NCBI RefSeq assembly: GCF_040369795.1
Contig: NZ_AP028955.1
Location: forward strand, 558,001-622,000
Direction: 5' to 3'
Origin: Spiroplasma_E ixodetis_B
GTDB taxonomy: Bacteria; Bacillota_I; Bacilli_A; Mycoplasmatales; VBWQ01
Length of the DNA: 64,000 nucleotides
Within the stretch, counting starts at the first letter, position 1; every line of letters begins with the position of its first letter. The notes under the pieces are model-generated. The model saw nothing but the letters and a program-made list of their open reading frames with translations. It searched no databases and was not told the DNA's origin. A program made the position numbers and the translations under genes. Below, one piece after another: positions 1 to 11,030 of this stretch.

Positions 1-323
1 TAGAAAACATTCAACTTTTACCAGAAAAATATTCTAACTGTAGTTTTTTTAGTTGGTCTTTCAATTTCAATTTCAGTTGAATCAATTAAATAAAATTGAA
101 ATTCATTTAAATCTTCTTTTTTTTCTCAATTTTTGATTTATATTTTGTTTTTAAAAACTGATAATCTTTGTCATCACTAAGTTTATTTTCTACTCAAGTA
201 ATATTTCGAAAACAACTTGATGCACTCATTTTATATTTAATACTCATTTGGAAAAAAGTATAATATTCTTTTCAGTATACTAAAGTCATCATCAATCTTT
301 CTTCAACTGAAAGTTTATATTTT
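1..323 (-). mobile_element. IS5-family element, fragment cut by window edge
   Basis: Matches the middle of the IS5-family copies seen elsewhere (compare 3028-3353). It covers the junction of the two transposase frames and the end of the first frame, on the minus strand. The A-tract at the frame junction is 7 long here (7 T on the plus strand). Homology stops at 323, where IS3 sequence begins, so the rest of this copy is missing. Confidence 0.8.
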
Positions 324-325
324 GT

Positions 326-1249
326 AATGGCAACCCTTTTTAGGACTGTTTTTTGGTAGACATTTGTGCTTGGTGTTTTATGGGGGTTAAGTAGTTTAGA
401 GTGCTGTGGATTCTTATGTTGTTGTATCAATTGATATAATCAAATAATTCTAATTTTAATTGGATTAATGATGTAAAATTTTTATAATTAATAAACTCTG
501 TTTTGAAAGTTTTGAAAGTTGCTTCAGCAACAGCGTTATCATAAGGACAACCTTTTTTTTCTTAAAGAGCGGGTAATATCGAAGGCTAATAAAAGTTTAT
601 CAATAGTTTTATTATTAAATTCATTACCGCGATCGCTATGAAATATTTGAATATTTTTTAAACAACGATTTGAGCACATAAATGCTTGATATACTAATGA
701 TGCATCTTTTTTAGTACCTACACTATGTCCAATAATTTCGCGATTGTACAGGTCGATTAATAAGCAAATATAGTTTCATTTACCATTAACTTGAACATAA
801 GTTAAATCACTAACAATAACTTCATTTTTAAGCCTATTATTAAAGTCTCTATTAACAAGATTAGTAATTTGACTATCATTGACTTTATTATGATAATTTT
901 TGTATGATAATTTAGTGTATTTTGATATTAAATTATGTTTATTCATAATTTTTTTAATTTTTCGTCTTGATAAATTAATTTTCTTTTCTTTTAGAACAAC
1001 TTTTAATCTTCTTGTTCCATAAGCTTCTTTATTTTCTTTAAAAGCACTAATAACAGCTTCATCATACATATTATTTTTAATTTTATCTTCTTTTTTCTTG
1101 AAATTAAAATAATATGTTGATTTAGATATTTTTAAAAAACGACACATTGTACGAATTTTATATTTAACTTTATTTTTAGTAATAATTTCTATTTTCTGCC
1201 TATTATTAGTGCTGCTTGCTTTAAAATATCATTTTCCATTCTTAATTGT
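326..1249 (-). mobile_element. IS3-family element, 3' part (orfB side)
   Basis: Begins with the IS3 right end (aatggcaacc) and runs through orfB into the last bases of orfA. Similarity stops at 1249, so the orfA end and left terminal repeat are lost. It abuts IS5 at one side and an IS256 end remnant at the other. Confidence 0.85.
340..1147 (-). pseudogene. IS3-family transposase OrfB, frameshifted
   Basis: The N-terminal 123 residues (MCRFLKISKSTYYF...) form the HTH_21-like part of an IS3/IS150-type OrfB; a TGA tryptophan follows and then the rve/DDE integrase core (IFHSDRGNEFNNK). The catalytic core is knocked out of frame near 548-560, where an A-tract is two longer than in the in-frame version at 32890. 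It therefore cannot give a full transposase. Confidence 0.8.
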
Positions 1250-1255
1250 ATTTTC

Positions 1256-1284
1256 GGCAATGTTTAGTAATCTGTGTAACTTAG
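1256..1284 (+). repeat. IS256 left-terminal repeat remnant
   Basis: ggcaatgtttagtaatctg and the following bases match the left terminus of the IS256 copies (ggtaatgtttagtaatctg) with one change. It is followed by 57 bp with no recognisable content and then an oppositely oriented IS256 right end. Confidence 0.6.
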
Positions 1285-2429
1285 TGATTTTACAACTAAA
1301 ATTTATTTAAAAAACACAGTTTTTAGGAAAGTACCTTATTTGAGGCTTTTTAAAAATCTGTGTATCTTTTTACAAAGTTACTAGTTTAGATTAATTCTAT
1401 CTTCAAATTTTATCATAAAATGAGCAATTGCTGTATTTCAATTTTGAATGGGCATTGTTCATTTTTTTGTTATATTTTCAATTGCTAAGTAAAATATTTT
1501 AAAAACTGCCATATCATTTGGAAAAACTTTTTTATTTCTAATAACTTTTCGTAATTGACTATTAACAGATTCAATAGCATTTGTTGTATAAATAACTCTT
1601 TTGATTTCTGCATGATAACTAATAAAAACCATTAAATTATCTCAATTTTTATATCATGATTTAGCAATTTGAGGATATTGTTTATTTCATTTACTTTCAA
1701 AAGATTCTAAAGCTTGCATTGCTTGTTCTTCACTACATGCACTATAAATTGGTTTTAAATCTGTAACTAGTGATTTTCTATGTTTGTATGAAACATATTT
1801 TAAACTATTTCTAATTTGATGAACTATGCATAATTGATGTTCGGTTTTAGGATAAACTGATTGTATTGCTTCTGACATTCCTGTTAAATTGTCACTACAA
1901 GCAATAAGAATATCATTTAAGCCTCGATTTTTCATTTCTGTGAAATTAGATAATCAAAACTTAGAACCTTCATTTTCACTAATTCATAAACCTAAAACAT
2001 CTTTTTTACCTTCTAAATCAACTCCTAGTGCTATATAAACTGATTTGTTAATAATGCGTTTATCTTGTCGTACTTTAACTACTATACAATCAAAATAAAC
2101 AATCGGATAAACACTTTCTAATGGCCGATTTTGTCATGCTTTAACATCATCAATAACATCATCAGTAATTTGACTAATAACACTTTCGCTAATATCAGCA
2201 CCATGATATAACTCTTGTAACTGCATTCTAATATCTGATAAAGTCATGCCTTTGGCATATAATGAAAGAACTTGTTGATCAAAACCATCAAATCTTCTTT
2301 GTCTTTTTGCAACTATTACTGGCTCAAAATTACTATTACGATCTCGTGGTACATTAATCTCAATTTTACCTTGTTGGGTTATTAATTTTTTTGAACTTAT
2401 ACCATTGCGAGCATTTTCACTAGTATTAT

Positions 2430-3578
2430 AGACATATTCCGTAAATAAATTTAATCAATTGTCAATAATAATATTTATAAATTTTTTAGTGTTAATAATT
2501 ATAGAAGTTAATATTTTTAAAAAAATACTTTAAAAATAAATTTATATTTCAAACACAAAAATTGTTAATATTATTTTTATATTAACTTGATAAAAATTTA
2601 AATTTTTAAAAAAATATTAAAAATATTTTTTTATTTTAATGGTTTTGTTTTATTAAAAATTTCACAAAGTAAGTTAAATCTTAAGTACATAAGTCTAAAT
2701 ATACTTTTTCTACATTTATTTATTAAAATTTTGAATCTTTTTAATCAAGCAAAAACATGTTCAACTTTAATTCTAATTTTTGAAATAATTTTATTGTAGA
2801 TTTTTTCTTGTTTAGTTAATTTTTTATTTTTAGTTTTTTTAATTGGTAATATAGTATTTTTATAAATATTTTGTATTCCTTGATATCCCAAATCACCAAT
2901 AATTATTGTTTTTTCTGAAAATTCAAGATTTGAATTTTTTAATATTTGAAAATCATGTACTTTTCCATTATCAGCAAAAATATCAACAATTTTTTTATTA
3001 AAAAGTCATATATAATTTGAAATTTTATAGAAAACATTCAACTTTTACCAGAAAAATATTCTAACTGTAGTTTTTTTAGTTGGTCTTTCAATTTCAATTT
3101 AAGTTGAATCAATTAAATAAAATTGAAATTCATTTAAATCTTCTTGTTTTTTCTCAATTTTTGATTTATATTTTGTTTTTAAAAACTGATAATCTTTGTC
3201 ATCACTAAGTTTATTTTCTACTCAAGTAATATTTCGAAAACAACTTGATGCACTCATTTTATATTTAATACTCATTTGGAAAAAAGTATAATATTCTTTT
3301 CAGTATACTAAAGTCATCATCAATCTTTCTTCAACTGAAAGTTTATATTTTCTACCTTTAGTTTTTTTAAATTTTCTATTTCAATTAATTTTGTTAACAT
3401 TTCATCAAAATGAAAACGTTTTATACCAAAATATCTATAAAATTGTTCATTTTTTAATTTTTTTAAATTTTCAAAATTCATTTTTATCAACACCTTATTA
3501 ATTTATTAATAAAGAAATTATAAAATAAATTTTAAATTATTAATTGACTTTTAAAAAATTTATTTACGGAATATTTCT
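2430..3578 (-). mobile_element. IS5-family element inserted in IS256
   Basis: Full length (1,149 bp), with ends agacatattccg and cggaatatttct (one base off the perfect inverted repeat). TAT target duplication with the flanking IS256. The element is oriented with its transposase on the minus strand. Confidence 0.85.
2631..3481 (-). pseudogene. IS5-family transposase, frameshifted
   Basis: ORF1 begins MNFENLKK at 3481 after an AAGGTG ribosome site. The junction A-tract has 7 A (near 3070), and a second tract near 3000 is one A short relative to other copies. The DDE_Tnp_4-type residues (LIDSTE, IIGDLGYQG, VEHVFAWLK) are still recognisable across the frames. Confidence 0.75.
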
Positions 3579-3865
3579 TATGTTGATTTTTTTCATATCC
3601 TAAATAATTTTGCATTTCAGAATTCAATATTTTTTCAACTAATCTTTTTGTTAATTCTTTATATAAACCTCCCTCTTTAAAAACTGTTGTTAAATCTTCA
3701 GTATTTTCTAATAATAAATCTACTGCTTTTGATATTGGAACATTATTATTAATATTTTGTTTTTTAGACATAAGTAACTCACTCTTTCTATTTATTTAAT
3801 TTTATTTACTAGAATTAATTAAACATAGTTATTTTTGTAAGTTACACAGATTACTAAACATTACC

Positions 3866-4053
3866 ATATTTTTTTAAAAATTTAAATTTTTATCAAGTTA
3901 ATATAAAAATAATATTAACAATTTTTGTGTTTGAAATATAAATTTATTTTTAAAGTATTTTTTTAAAAATATTAACTTATATAATTATTAACACTAAAAA
4001 ATTTATAAATATTATTATTGATAATTGATTAAATTTATTTACGGAATATGTCT
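3866..4053 (+). mobile_element. IS5 right-end fragment
   Basis: Runs from atatttttttaaaaattt to the exact IS5 terminus (acggaatatgtct at 4053). It is followed by attgtgcgaatt of IS3, the same IS5/IS3 junction as at 8616. The left part of this IS5 was removed when IS256 became its neighbour. Confidence 0.8.
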
Positions 4054-4450
4054 ATTGTGCGAATTTTATATTTAACTTTATTTTTAGTAATAATTTCTAT
4101 TTTCTGCCTATTATTAGTGCTGCTTGCTTTAAAATATCATTTTCCATTCTTAATTGTTTTAATTCTTTTCTTAATTTAATTAATTCATTTTCTTCAACAG
4201 AACGGTTATCTTTGGTTTTAAAACTGCCTGAATTAGTAAATTGCTTAATTCAATTATAAGTAGCTGTTCTTGTAACATTGTACTCTTTAGCAAGACAAGA
4301 CACTGACTTACCACTTTGATATAAAGCTACTATTTGTTTTTTAAATTAATCTGAATATGAGTTAATATTGGCCATAATTATAATTCCTTTCTTTTAACTA
4401 ATTTGTTCACTTGTCTACGTAATTAGTGTCCAATAAAGTGTAACCCATCC
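4054..4450 (-). mobile_element. IS3-family element, orfA half
   Basis: Carries the beginning of orfB, all of orfA and the left terminus (ggatgggttacac on the minus strand, ending near 4450). The orfB half is absent, replaced by IS5/IS256 sequence. Confidence 0.8.
4097..4375 (-). pseudogene. IS3-family OrfA (HTH), nonsense mutation
   Basis: Begins MANINSYSD and continues as a helix-turn-helix OrfA (KQIVALYQSGKSVSCLAKEY) ending IIGRK. Codon 10 (GAA elsewhere, e.g. at 23637 reading inward) is TAA here, so translation would stop after nine residues. Confidence 0.75.
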
Positions 4451-4590
4451 ACTTTTCATATATTGTTAAGTGATAGTTTAATTATATTTATAAGATTATC
4501 TGCAACTTTCGATTTAATTTTATTTAAACTTTGATATACTAAAACATAGTAAATAGTTTATAAGCAAAAGATAGGTGAATAAATAATATT
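4451..4590 (+). promoter_or_regulatory. lepA upstream region with ribosome site
   Basis: 140 bp of single-copy DNA between the IS3 end and lepA. TATACT near 4534 can serve as a -10 box with no clear -35. AGGTG at 4573-4577 is the likely ribosome binding site. The IS3 insertion lies about 80 bp from the putative -10, so the native promoter is probably intact. Confidence 0.4.
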
Positions 4591-6405
4591 ATGAGTATTG
4601 ATAAAAAATACATTAGAAATTTTTCAATTATTGCCCATATTGATCATGGTAAATCAACTTTGGCTGATCGTATTTTAGAATTAACTAATGCTGTTTCAAA
4701 AAGGGAAATGAAAAATCAATTGTTAGATTCACTGGATTTAGAACGTGAACGTGGCATTACAATTAAACTAAATAGTGTACAACTTAAATATCAATCATTA
4801 GATGGTCATACTTATTTGCTTCACTTAATTGATACTCCAGGTCATGTTGACTTTACTTATGAAGTATCGCGTAGTTTAGCAGCATGCGAGGGTGCCATTT
4901 TAGTAGTTGATGCTGCTCAGGGTATTGAAGCACAAACTTTAGCAAATCTATATTTAGCATTAGATAATGACTTAGAAATTATTCCTGTTATTAATAAAAT
5001 AGATTTACCAAGTGCTGAACCAGAAAAAGTTAAAGAAGAAATTGAAAAAGTATTGGGTTTACCTGCTGATTATGCGCCTTTAATTTCTGCAAAGACAGGT
5101 ATTAATATTCGCGATGTTTTAGAAGCAGTTATTAAATATATTCCTTATCCAATTGATGCTGACGATAATAAACCATTACGTGCTTTAATTTTTGATTCAT
5201 TATATGATAAATATCGTGGAGTGATGGCATTTATTAGAATCAAAACTGGTGTAATTAAAGTTAGTGATAAAGTAAGAATGATGTCAACTGGCGCTGAATA
5301 TGAAATTACTGAATTAGGAGTACGCACACCAAAAGAAGAAAAGAGAGAAATGTTAACAGCTGGTGAAGTTGGTTGAATTAGTGGTGTAATTAAAATAATT
5401 AGTGATATTCATGTTGGTGATACGATTACTAGTGTTATTAATCCTGCTGATGTACCATTACCAGGTTATAAAACTTTAAAACCAATGGTTTATTGTGGTT
5501 TATATCCAATTGATACTAATAAATATCAAGAATTAAAGGATGCATTATATAAAATTAAATTATCGGATGCCTCATTAATTTTTACCGCTGAAACATCACA
5601 AGCATTAGGTTTTGGTTTTCGTTGTGGTTTTTTAGGGTTATTACATATGGATGTTATTCAAGAGCGTTTAGAGCGTGAATATAATTTAGTTTTAATTTCA
5701 ACAGCTCCTTCTGTAATTTATGAAGTAAATTTAACTAATGGTGAAAAGTTAATAATTGATAATCCAGCAAAATGACCAACTGTGCAAACAATTAAAAGCG
5801 TAGAAGAACCATTTGTACAAGTAACAATAATGACACCAGAACAATATGTTGGTGCATTGATGCAATTATGTCAGGATAAACGCGGAACTTATTTAGATCT
5901 AAAATATGCTGATAATTTACGAAGAACTCTTATTTATAATATGCCACTGAATGAAATTGTCATTGATTTTTTTGATAAATTAAAATCAATATCAAAAGGT
6001 TATGCTTCATTAGATTATGAGTTAATTGGTTATCAGGAGAGTAAATTAGTGAAAATGGATATTTTATTAGCAGGTAATATTGTTGATGCATTATCTGTTA
6101 TTGTTCATAAGGATTTTGCTTATGATCGTGGGCGTGTTTTATGTCAAAAATTAAAAAAATTAATTCCGAAACAAAATTTTGAAGTTGCTATTCAGGCTGC
6201 TATTAATAATAAAATTATTGCTCGTCAAACTGTGCAAGCAGTTAGAAAAGATGTTATTGCTAAATGTTATGGTGGTGATATTACAAGAAAAAGAAAACTT
6301 TTAGAAAAACAAAAAGAAGGAAAGAAAAAAATGAAATCGATTGGTAATGTTGAATTACCACCAGAAGCATTTCGTGCTGTTTTAAAAATAGATGAAGAAA
6401 ATTAA
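4591..6405 (+). CDS. lepA: Elongation factor 4 (LepA)
   Basis: Translational GTPase that acts on stalled or mis-translocated ribosomes. The 604-residue product has the usual family length. G1 is AHIDHGKST, G3 is DTPGHVDF and G4 is NKID, followed by EF-G-like domains and the LepA-specific C-terminal domain (GNVELPPEAFRAVLK). Two TGA codons, at 5374 and 5773, are read as Trp (EVGWISG, PAKWPTV), which identifies code 4. The start MSIDKKYIRNFSII matches the family N-terminus. The gene stands alone between IS nests, reads cleanly and ends just before a strong hairpin terminator, so it is almost certainly functional. Confidence 0.97.
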
Positions 6406-6453
6406 AAAAATGTATAAATATTTGATTTGTATTTTTCTAAATTTAATTATTTG

Positions 6454-6501
6454 AAAATAAAAAAATAATTGACTTAAATAGAACAATTATTTTTTTATTT
6501 T
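6454..6501 (+). terminator. lepA terminator hairpin
   Basis: An 18-bp perfect inverted repeat (left arm 6454-6471, right arm 6484-6501) with a 12-base loop and a T-rich 3' side, 49 bp after the lepA stop. It is A/T-symmetric, so it could also act in the other direction. Confidence 0.65.
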
Positions 6502-6654
6502 TATAAATCATATTTTTAGATTAAAATCAGATTTCTCACAATTTTATGTTAAATATAGCTAACTAAAGTAATATTTACTCATATATTGAAAAACAAAATC
6601 AATCGCTTTTTTAATATTTGGTCAATAATTCGGTAATTGGAATGGCAATCTTTT

Positions 6655-7464
6655 TTAGGACTGTTTTTTGGTAGACATTTGTGCTTATGTATTTTATGGT
6701 GGTTAAGTAGTTTAGAGCGCTGTGGATTCTTATGTTGTTGTATCAATTGATATAATCAAATAATTCTAATTTTAATTGGATTAATGATGTAAAATTTTTA
6801 TCATTAATAAATTCTGTTTTGAAAGTTTTGAAAGTTGCTTCAGCAACAGCGTTATCATAAGGACAACCTTTTTTTGCTTAAAGAGCGGGTAATATTGAAG
6901 GCTAATAAAAGTTTATCAATAGTTTGATTATTAAATTCATTACCGCGATCGCTATGAAATATTTGAATATTTTTTAAACAACGATTTGAGCACATAAATG
7001 CTTGATATACTAATGATGCATCTTTTTTAGTACCTACACTATGTCCAATAATTTCGCGATTGTACAGGTCGATTAATAAGCAAATATAGTTTCATTTACC
7101 ATTAACTTGAACATAAGTTAAATCACTAACAATAACTTCATTTTTAAGCATATTATTAAAGTATCTATTAACAAGATTAGTAATTTGACTATCATTGACT
7201 TTATTATGATAATTTTTGTATGATAATTTAGTGTATTTTGATATTAAATTATGTTTATTCATAATTTTTTTAATTTTTCGTCTTGATAAATTAATTTTAT
7301 TTTCTTTTAGAACAACTTTTAATCTTCTTTTTCCTATAAGCTTCTTTATTTTCTTTAAAAGCACTAATAACAGCTTCATCATACATATTATTTTGAATTT
7401 TATCTTCTTTTTTCTTGAAATTAAAATAATATGTTGATTTAGATATTTTTAAAAAACGACACAT
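6655..7464 (-). pseudogene. IS3-family OrfB, two frameshifts
   Basis: Starts MCRFLKISK at 7464. The tail of KENKEAYGTRR is broken near 7330 (ctttttcctataag replaces cttgttccataag), and a 7-A tract near 6870 gives a second shift before the C-terminal catalytic part. Confidence 0.75.
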
Positions 7465-7465
7465 T

Positions 7466-8616
7466 AGACATATTCCGTAAATAAATTTTTTAAAAGTCAA
7501 TTAATAATTTAAAATTTATTTTATAATTTCTTTATTAATAAATTAATAAGGTGTTGATAAAAATGAATTTTGAAAATTTAAAAAAATTAAAAAATGAACA
7601 ATTTTATAGATATTTTGGTATAAAACGTTTTCATTTTGATGAAATGTTAACAAAATTAATTGAAATAGAAAATTTAAAAAAAACTAAAGGTAGAAAATAT
7701 AAACTTTCAGTTGAAGAAAGATTGATGATGACTTTAGTATACTGAAAAGAATATTATACTTTTTCCAAATGAGTATTAAATATAAAATGAGTGCATCAAG
7801 TTGTTTTCGAAATATTACTTGAGTAGAAAATAAACTTAGTGATGACAAAGATTATCAGTTTTTAAAAACAAAATATAAATCAAAAATTGAGAAAAAACAA
7901 GAAGATTTAAATGAATTTCAATTTTATTTAATTGATTCAACTGAAATTGAAATTGAAAGACCAACTAAAAAAAACTACAGTTAGAATATTTTTCTGGTAA
8001 AAGTTGAATGTTTTCTATAAAATTTCAAATTATATATGACTTTTTTAATAAAAAAATTGTTGATATTTTTGCTGATAATGGAAAAGTACATGATTTTCAA
8101 ATATTAAAAAATTCAAATCTTGAATTTTCAGAAAAAACAATAATTATTGGTGATTTGGGATATAAAGGAATACAAAATATTTATAAAAATACTATATTAC
8201 CAATTAAAAAAACTAAAAATAAAAAATTAACTAAACAAGAAAAAATCTACAATAAAATTATTTCAAAAATTAGAATTAAAGTTGAACATGTTTTTGCTTG
8301 ATTAAAAAGATTCAAAATTTTAATAAATAAATGTAGAAAAAGTATATTTAGACTTATGTACTTAAGATTTAACTTACTTTGTGAAATTTTTAATAAAACA
8401 AAACCATTAAAATAAAAAAATATTAAAAATATTTTTTTAAAAATTTAAATTTTTATCAAGTTAATATAAAAATAATATTAACAATTTTTGTGTTTGGAAT
8501 ATAAATTTATTTTTAAAGTATTTTTTTAAAAATATTAACTTCTATAATTATTAACACTAAAAAATTTATAAATATTATTATTGACAATTGATTAAATTTA
8601 TTTACGGAATATGTCT
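7466..8616 (+). mobile_element. IS5-family element inserted in IS3
   Basis: 1,151 bp with perfect terminal repeats AGACATATTCCG...CGGAATATGTCT and an ATT duplication. Its right-hand junction with IS3 is the same as at 4053. Confidence 0.9.
7563..8415 (+). pseudogene. IS5-family transposase, 1-nt deletion
   Basis: ORF1 runs MNFENLKK...LVYWKEYYT. Then a T-tract near 7760 has 5 T instead of 6, giving a premature end. The A8 frame-junction tract at 7967-7974 and ORF2 (from ATG 8008) are otherwise normal. Confidence 0.75.
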
Positions 8617-8659
8617 ATTGTACGAATTTTATATTTAACTTTATTTTTAGTAATAATTT

Positions 8660-8938
8660 CTATTTTCTGCCTATTATTAGTGCTGCTTGCTTTAAAATAT
8701 CATTTTCCATTCTTAATTGTTTTAATTCTTTTCTTAATTTAATTAATTCATTTTCTTCAACAGAACGGTTATCTTCGGTTTTAAAACTGCCTGAATTAGT
8801 AAATTGCTTAATTCAATTATAAGTAGCTGCTCTTGTAACAGTGTACTCTTTAGAAAGACAAGACACTGACTTACCACTTTGATATAAAGCTACTATTTGT
8901 TTTTTAAATTAATCTTAATATGAGTTAATATTGGCCAT
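8660..8938 (-). pseudogene. IS3-family OrfA, nonsense mutation
   Basis: OrfA of the IS3 copy 6638-9014. Start MANINSY at 8938, with the same E-to-stop change at codon 10 as the copy at 4375. This suggests the two IS3 copies descend from one already-dead copy. Confidence 0.75.
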
Positions 8939-9912
8939 AATTATAATTCCTTTCTTTTAACTAATTTGTTCACTTGTCTACGTAATTAGTGCCCAATAAA
9001 GTGTAACCCATCCAAATATTTTTCTTATATTATGTTTTATAGCAAATCAAAAATGTTCAATTGGATTTAAATTAGGATAATATGGTGGAAGAAATAATAG
9101 TTTGCATCCAGCATTTTCAATTAATTGTTGTGTTAATTTAGATTTATGAAACGTTGGATTATCTAAAACTATAATTTGTCGACGCTTTAATACTGGAATT
9201 AGTATATTTTTTACATATGATTCAAAAATTTTACTGTTGCAATGTCCTTCAAATGCTCATAGGGCTTTTAATTTACCTTTATTTAGTGAACCAATTATAC
9301 TCATTCTTTTTATTTTATATGCGGGTTTATTATCAACTAATCTTTTACCTTTTTCAGATCAACCATATTTATAAAATTCATTATCATCAATTCCAGATTC
9401 ATCAATATATACTAAATCTTTATTCATTATTTTAGCCATTTCTTTTAAAAAATCTTCTTGTTTATTTTTATCTCTTTGTTCATATAGAAAAGTTTTTTTA
9501 TATGTATAATTTAGTTTTTTGAAATAGTTATAAACTATTTCTTTAGTCATATCACCAAATTTTTCAATCACTTTTTGAACTGTAACATCTTTATGTTGCA
9601 CTAAATAATTTTTTAATTCATCTAAATCCTTTATTTTGTGGCTATGTCCTTTTTGATAATTCAAAATTGGTTTTATATACCCAGTTTCTTTTTTTCTTTT
9701 TCTTCATAAGAATAAAGTCTTTCTAGTGATATTGAACACTTTACAAATTTCTTTAATTTTCATGTTTTTACTTTCATAGGCTTCTATTACTTTTCTTCGT
9801 AATTCTTAACTGTATGGTTTTGGCATAATTTAATCTTCCTAATCTATTTTAAATATTGCTGAATTGTACTTTTAAATTCAAAAACTGTTTAAATTACATA
9901 TTATTATTTTAC

Positions 9913-10360
9913 TCATATCTTGAAAAATAAAATCAATCGCTTTTTTAATATTTGGTCAATAATTTGGTAATATTTTTCTTATATTATGTTTTATAGCAAA
10001 TCAAAAATGTTCAATTGGATTTAAATTAGGATAATATGGTGGAAGAAATAATAGTTTGCATCCAGCATTTTCAATTAATTGTTGTGTTAATTTAGATTTA
10101 TGAAACGTTGCATTATCTAAAACTATAATTTGTCCACGCTTTAATAATGGAATTAGTATATTTTTTACATATGATTCAAAAATTTTACTGTTGCAATGTC
10201 CTTCAGATCCTAATAGGGATTTTAATTTACCTTTATTTAGTGAACCAATTATACTCATTCTGTTTATTTTATATGCGGGTTTATTATCAAATAATCTTTT
10301 ACCTTTTTCAGATCAACCATATTTATAAAATTTATTATCATCAATTCCAGATTCATCAAT
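9913..10360 (-). mobile_element. IS630-family fragment (3' half), cut by IS5
   Basis: Continues directly from the preceding IS630 after a tttac junction. It holds the second half of the transposase on the minus strand (IDDNKFYKYG through LDNATFHKS and LNPIEHFW) and ends where IS5 enters at 10361. It has neither terminal repeat. Confidence 0.8.
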
Positions 10361-10933
10361 AGACATATTCCGTAAATAAATTTTTTAAAAGCCAATTAAT
10401 AATTTAAAATTTATTTTATAATTTATTTATTAATAAATTAATAAGGTGTTGATAAAAATGAATTTTGAAAATTTAAAAAAATTAAAAAACGAACAATTTT
10501 ATAGATATTTTGGTATAAAACGTTTTCATTTTGATGAAATGTTAACAAAATTAATTGAAATAGAAAATTTAAAAAAAACTAAAGGTAGAAAATATAAACT
10601 TTCAGTTGAAGAAAGATTGATGATGACTTTAGTATACTGAAAAGAATATTATACTTTTTTCCAAATGAGTATTAAATATAAAATGAGTGCATCAAGTTGT
10701 TTTCGAAATATTACTTGAGTAGAAAATAAACTTAGTGATGACAAAGATTATCAGTTTTTAAAAACAAAATATAAATCAAAAATTGAGAAAAAACAAGAAG
10801 ATTTAAATGAATTTCAATTTTATTTAATTGATTCAACTGAAATTGAAATTGAAAGACCAACTAAAAAAAACTACAGTTAGAATATTTTTCTGGTAAAAGT
10901 TGAATGTTTTCTATAAAATTTCAAATTATATAT
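10361..10933 (+). mobile_element. IS5-family element, left half only
   Basis: Left terminus at 10361 in the IS630 site gattcatcaat. ORF1 is 10458-10880 (MNFENLKK to the A8 tract). A second IS5 enters at 10934 and the right half is gone. Confidence 0.85.
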
Positions 10934-11030
10934 AGACATATTCCGTAAATAAATTTTTTAAAAGTCAATTAATAATTTAAAATTTATTTTATAATTTCTT
11001 TATTAATAAATTAATAAGGTGTTGATAAAA

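Larger units (their letters stand above)
1381..3771 (-). pseudogene. IS256-family transposase, split by IS5
   Basis: Starts MSKKQNINNN at 3771 and is interrupted after the motif GYEKNQH (about residue 64). On the other side of the IS5 the reading frame continues through VYFD, ACSDNLTG and NAIES to the TAG stop with no other defect seen. A disrupted Mutator-type DDE transposase. Confidence 0.8.
1342..3865 (-). mobile_element. IS256-family element interrupted by IS5
   Basis: Right end GAGGCTTTTT at 1342 and left end (cattacc) at 3861-3865 bracket a complete IS256, split by an IS5 inserted at 2430-3578. The insertion duplicated TAT: the interrupted sequence ends ..tagtattat and resumes with tatgttg. 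Without the IS5 the element is about 1,375 bp. Confidence 0.85.
6638..9014 (-). mobile_element. IS3-family element interrupted by IS5
   Basis: Complete ends (TGGAATGGC at 6638 and CATCCA to 9014) and an AAT target duplication in IS630. An IS5 copy sits at 7466-8616 with an ATT duplication, right at the start codon region of orfB. Confidence 0.85.
6559..9826 (-). pseudogene. IS630-family transposase, interrupted and nonsense-mutated
   Basis: The start ATG at 9826 gives MPKPYS and then TAA at codon 7. The remaining frame covers the HTH region, VYIDESGID and the catalytic LDNATFHKS, with IS3 inserted before the end (KAIDFVF...KHYFS). Confidence 0.75.
6556..9912 (-). mobile_element. IS630-family element carrying nested IS3 and IS5
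   Basis: IS630 right end tagctaactaaag at 6556, interrupted at 6638-9014 by IS3 with an AAT duplication, then continuing 9015-9912. The left terminal repeat is missing: near 9910 the sequence jumps at tttac into the right-end side of another IS630 copy. This is a three-deep nest: IS5 in IS3 in IS630. Confidence 0.85.

Noticed and set aside
5145..5327. Minus-strand ORF inside lepA
   Set aside because: Shadow of the lepA coding sequence.
9217..9435. Plus-strand ORFs MIQKFYCCNVLQ... (also at 10147, 34266, 53080, 56598)
   Set aside because: Antisense of the IS630 transposase, repeated wherever that transposase is.
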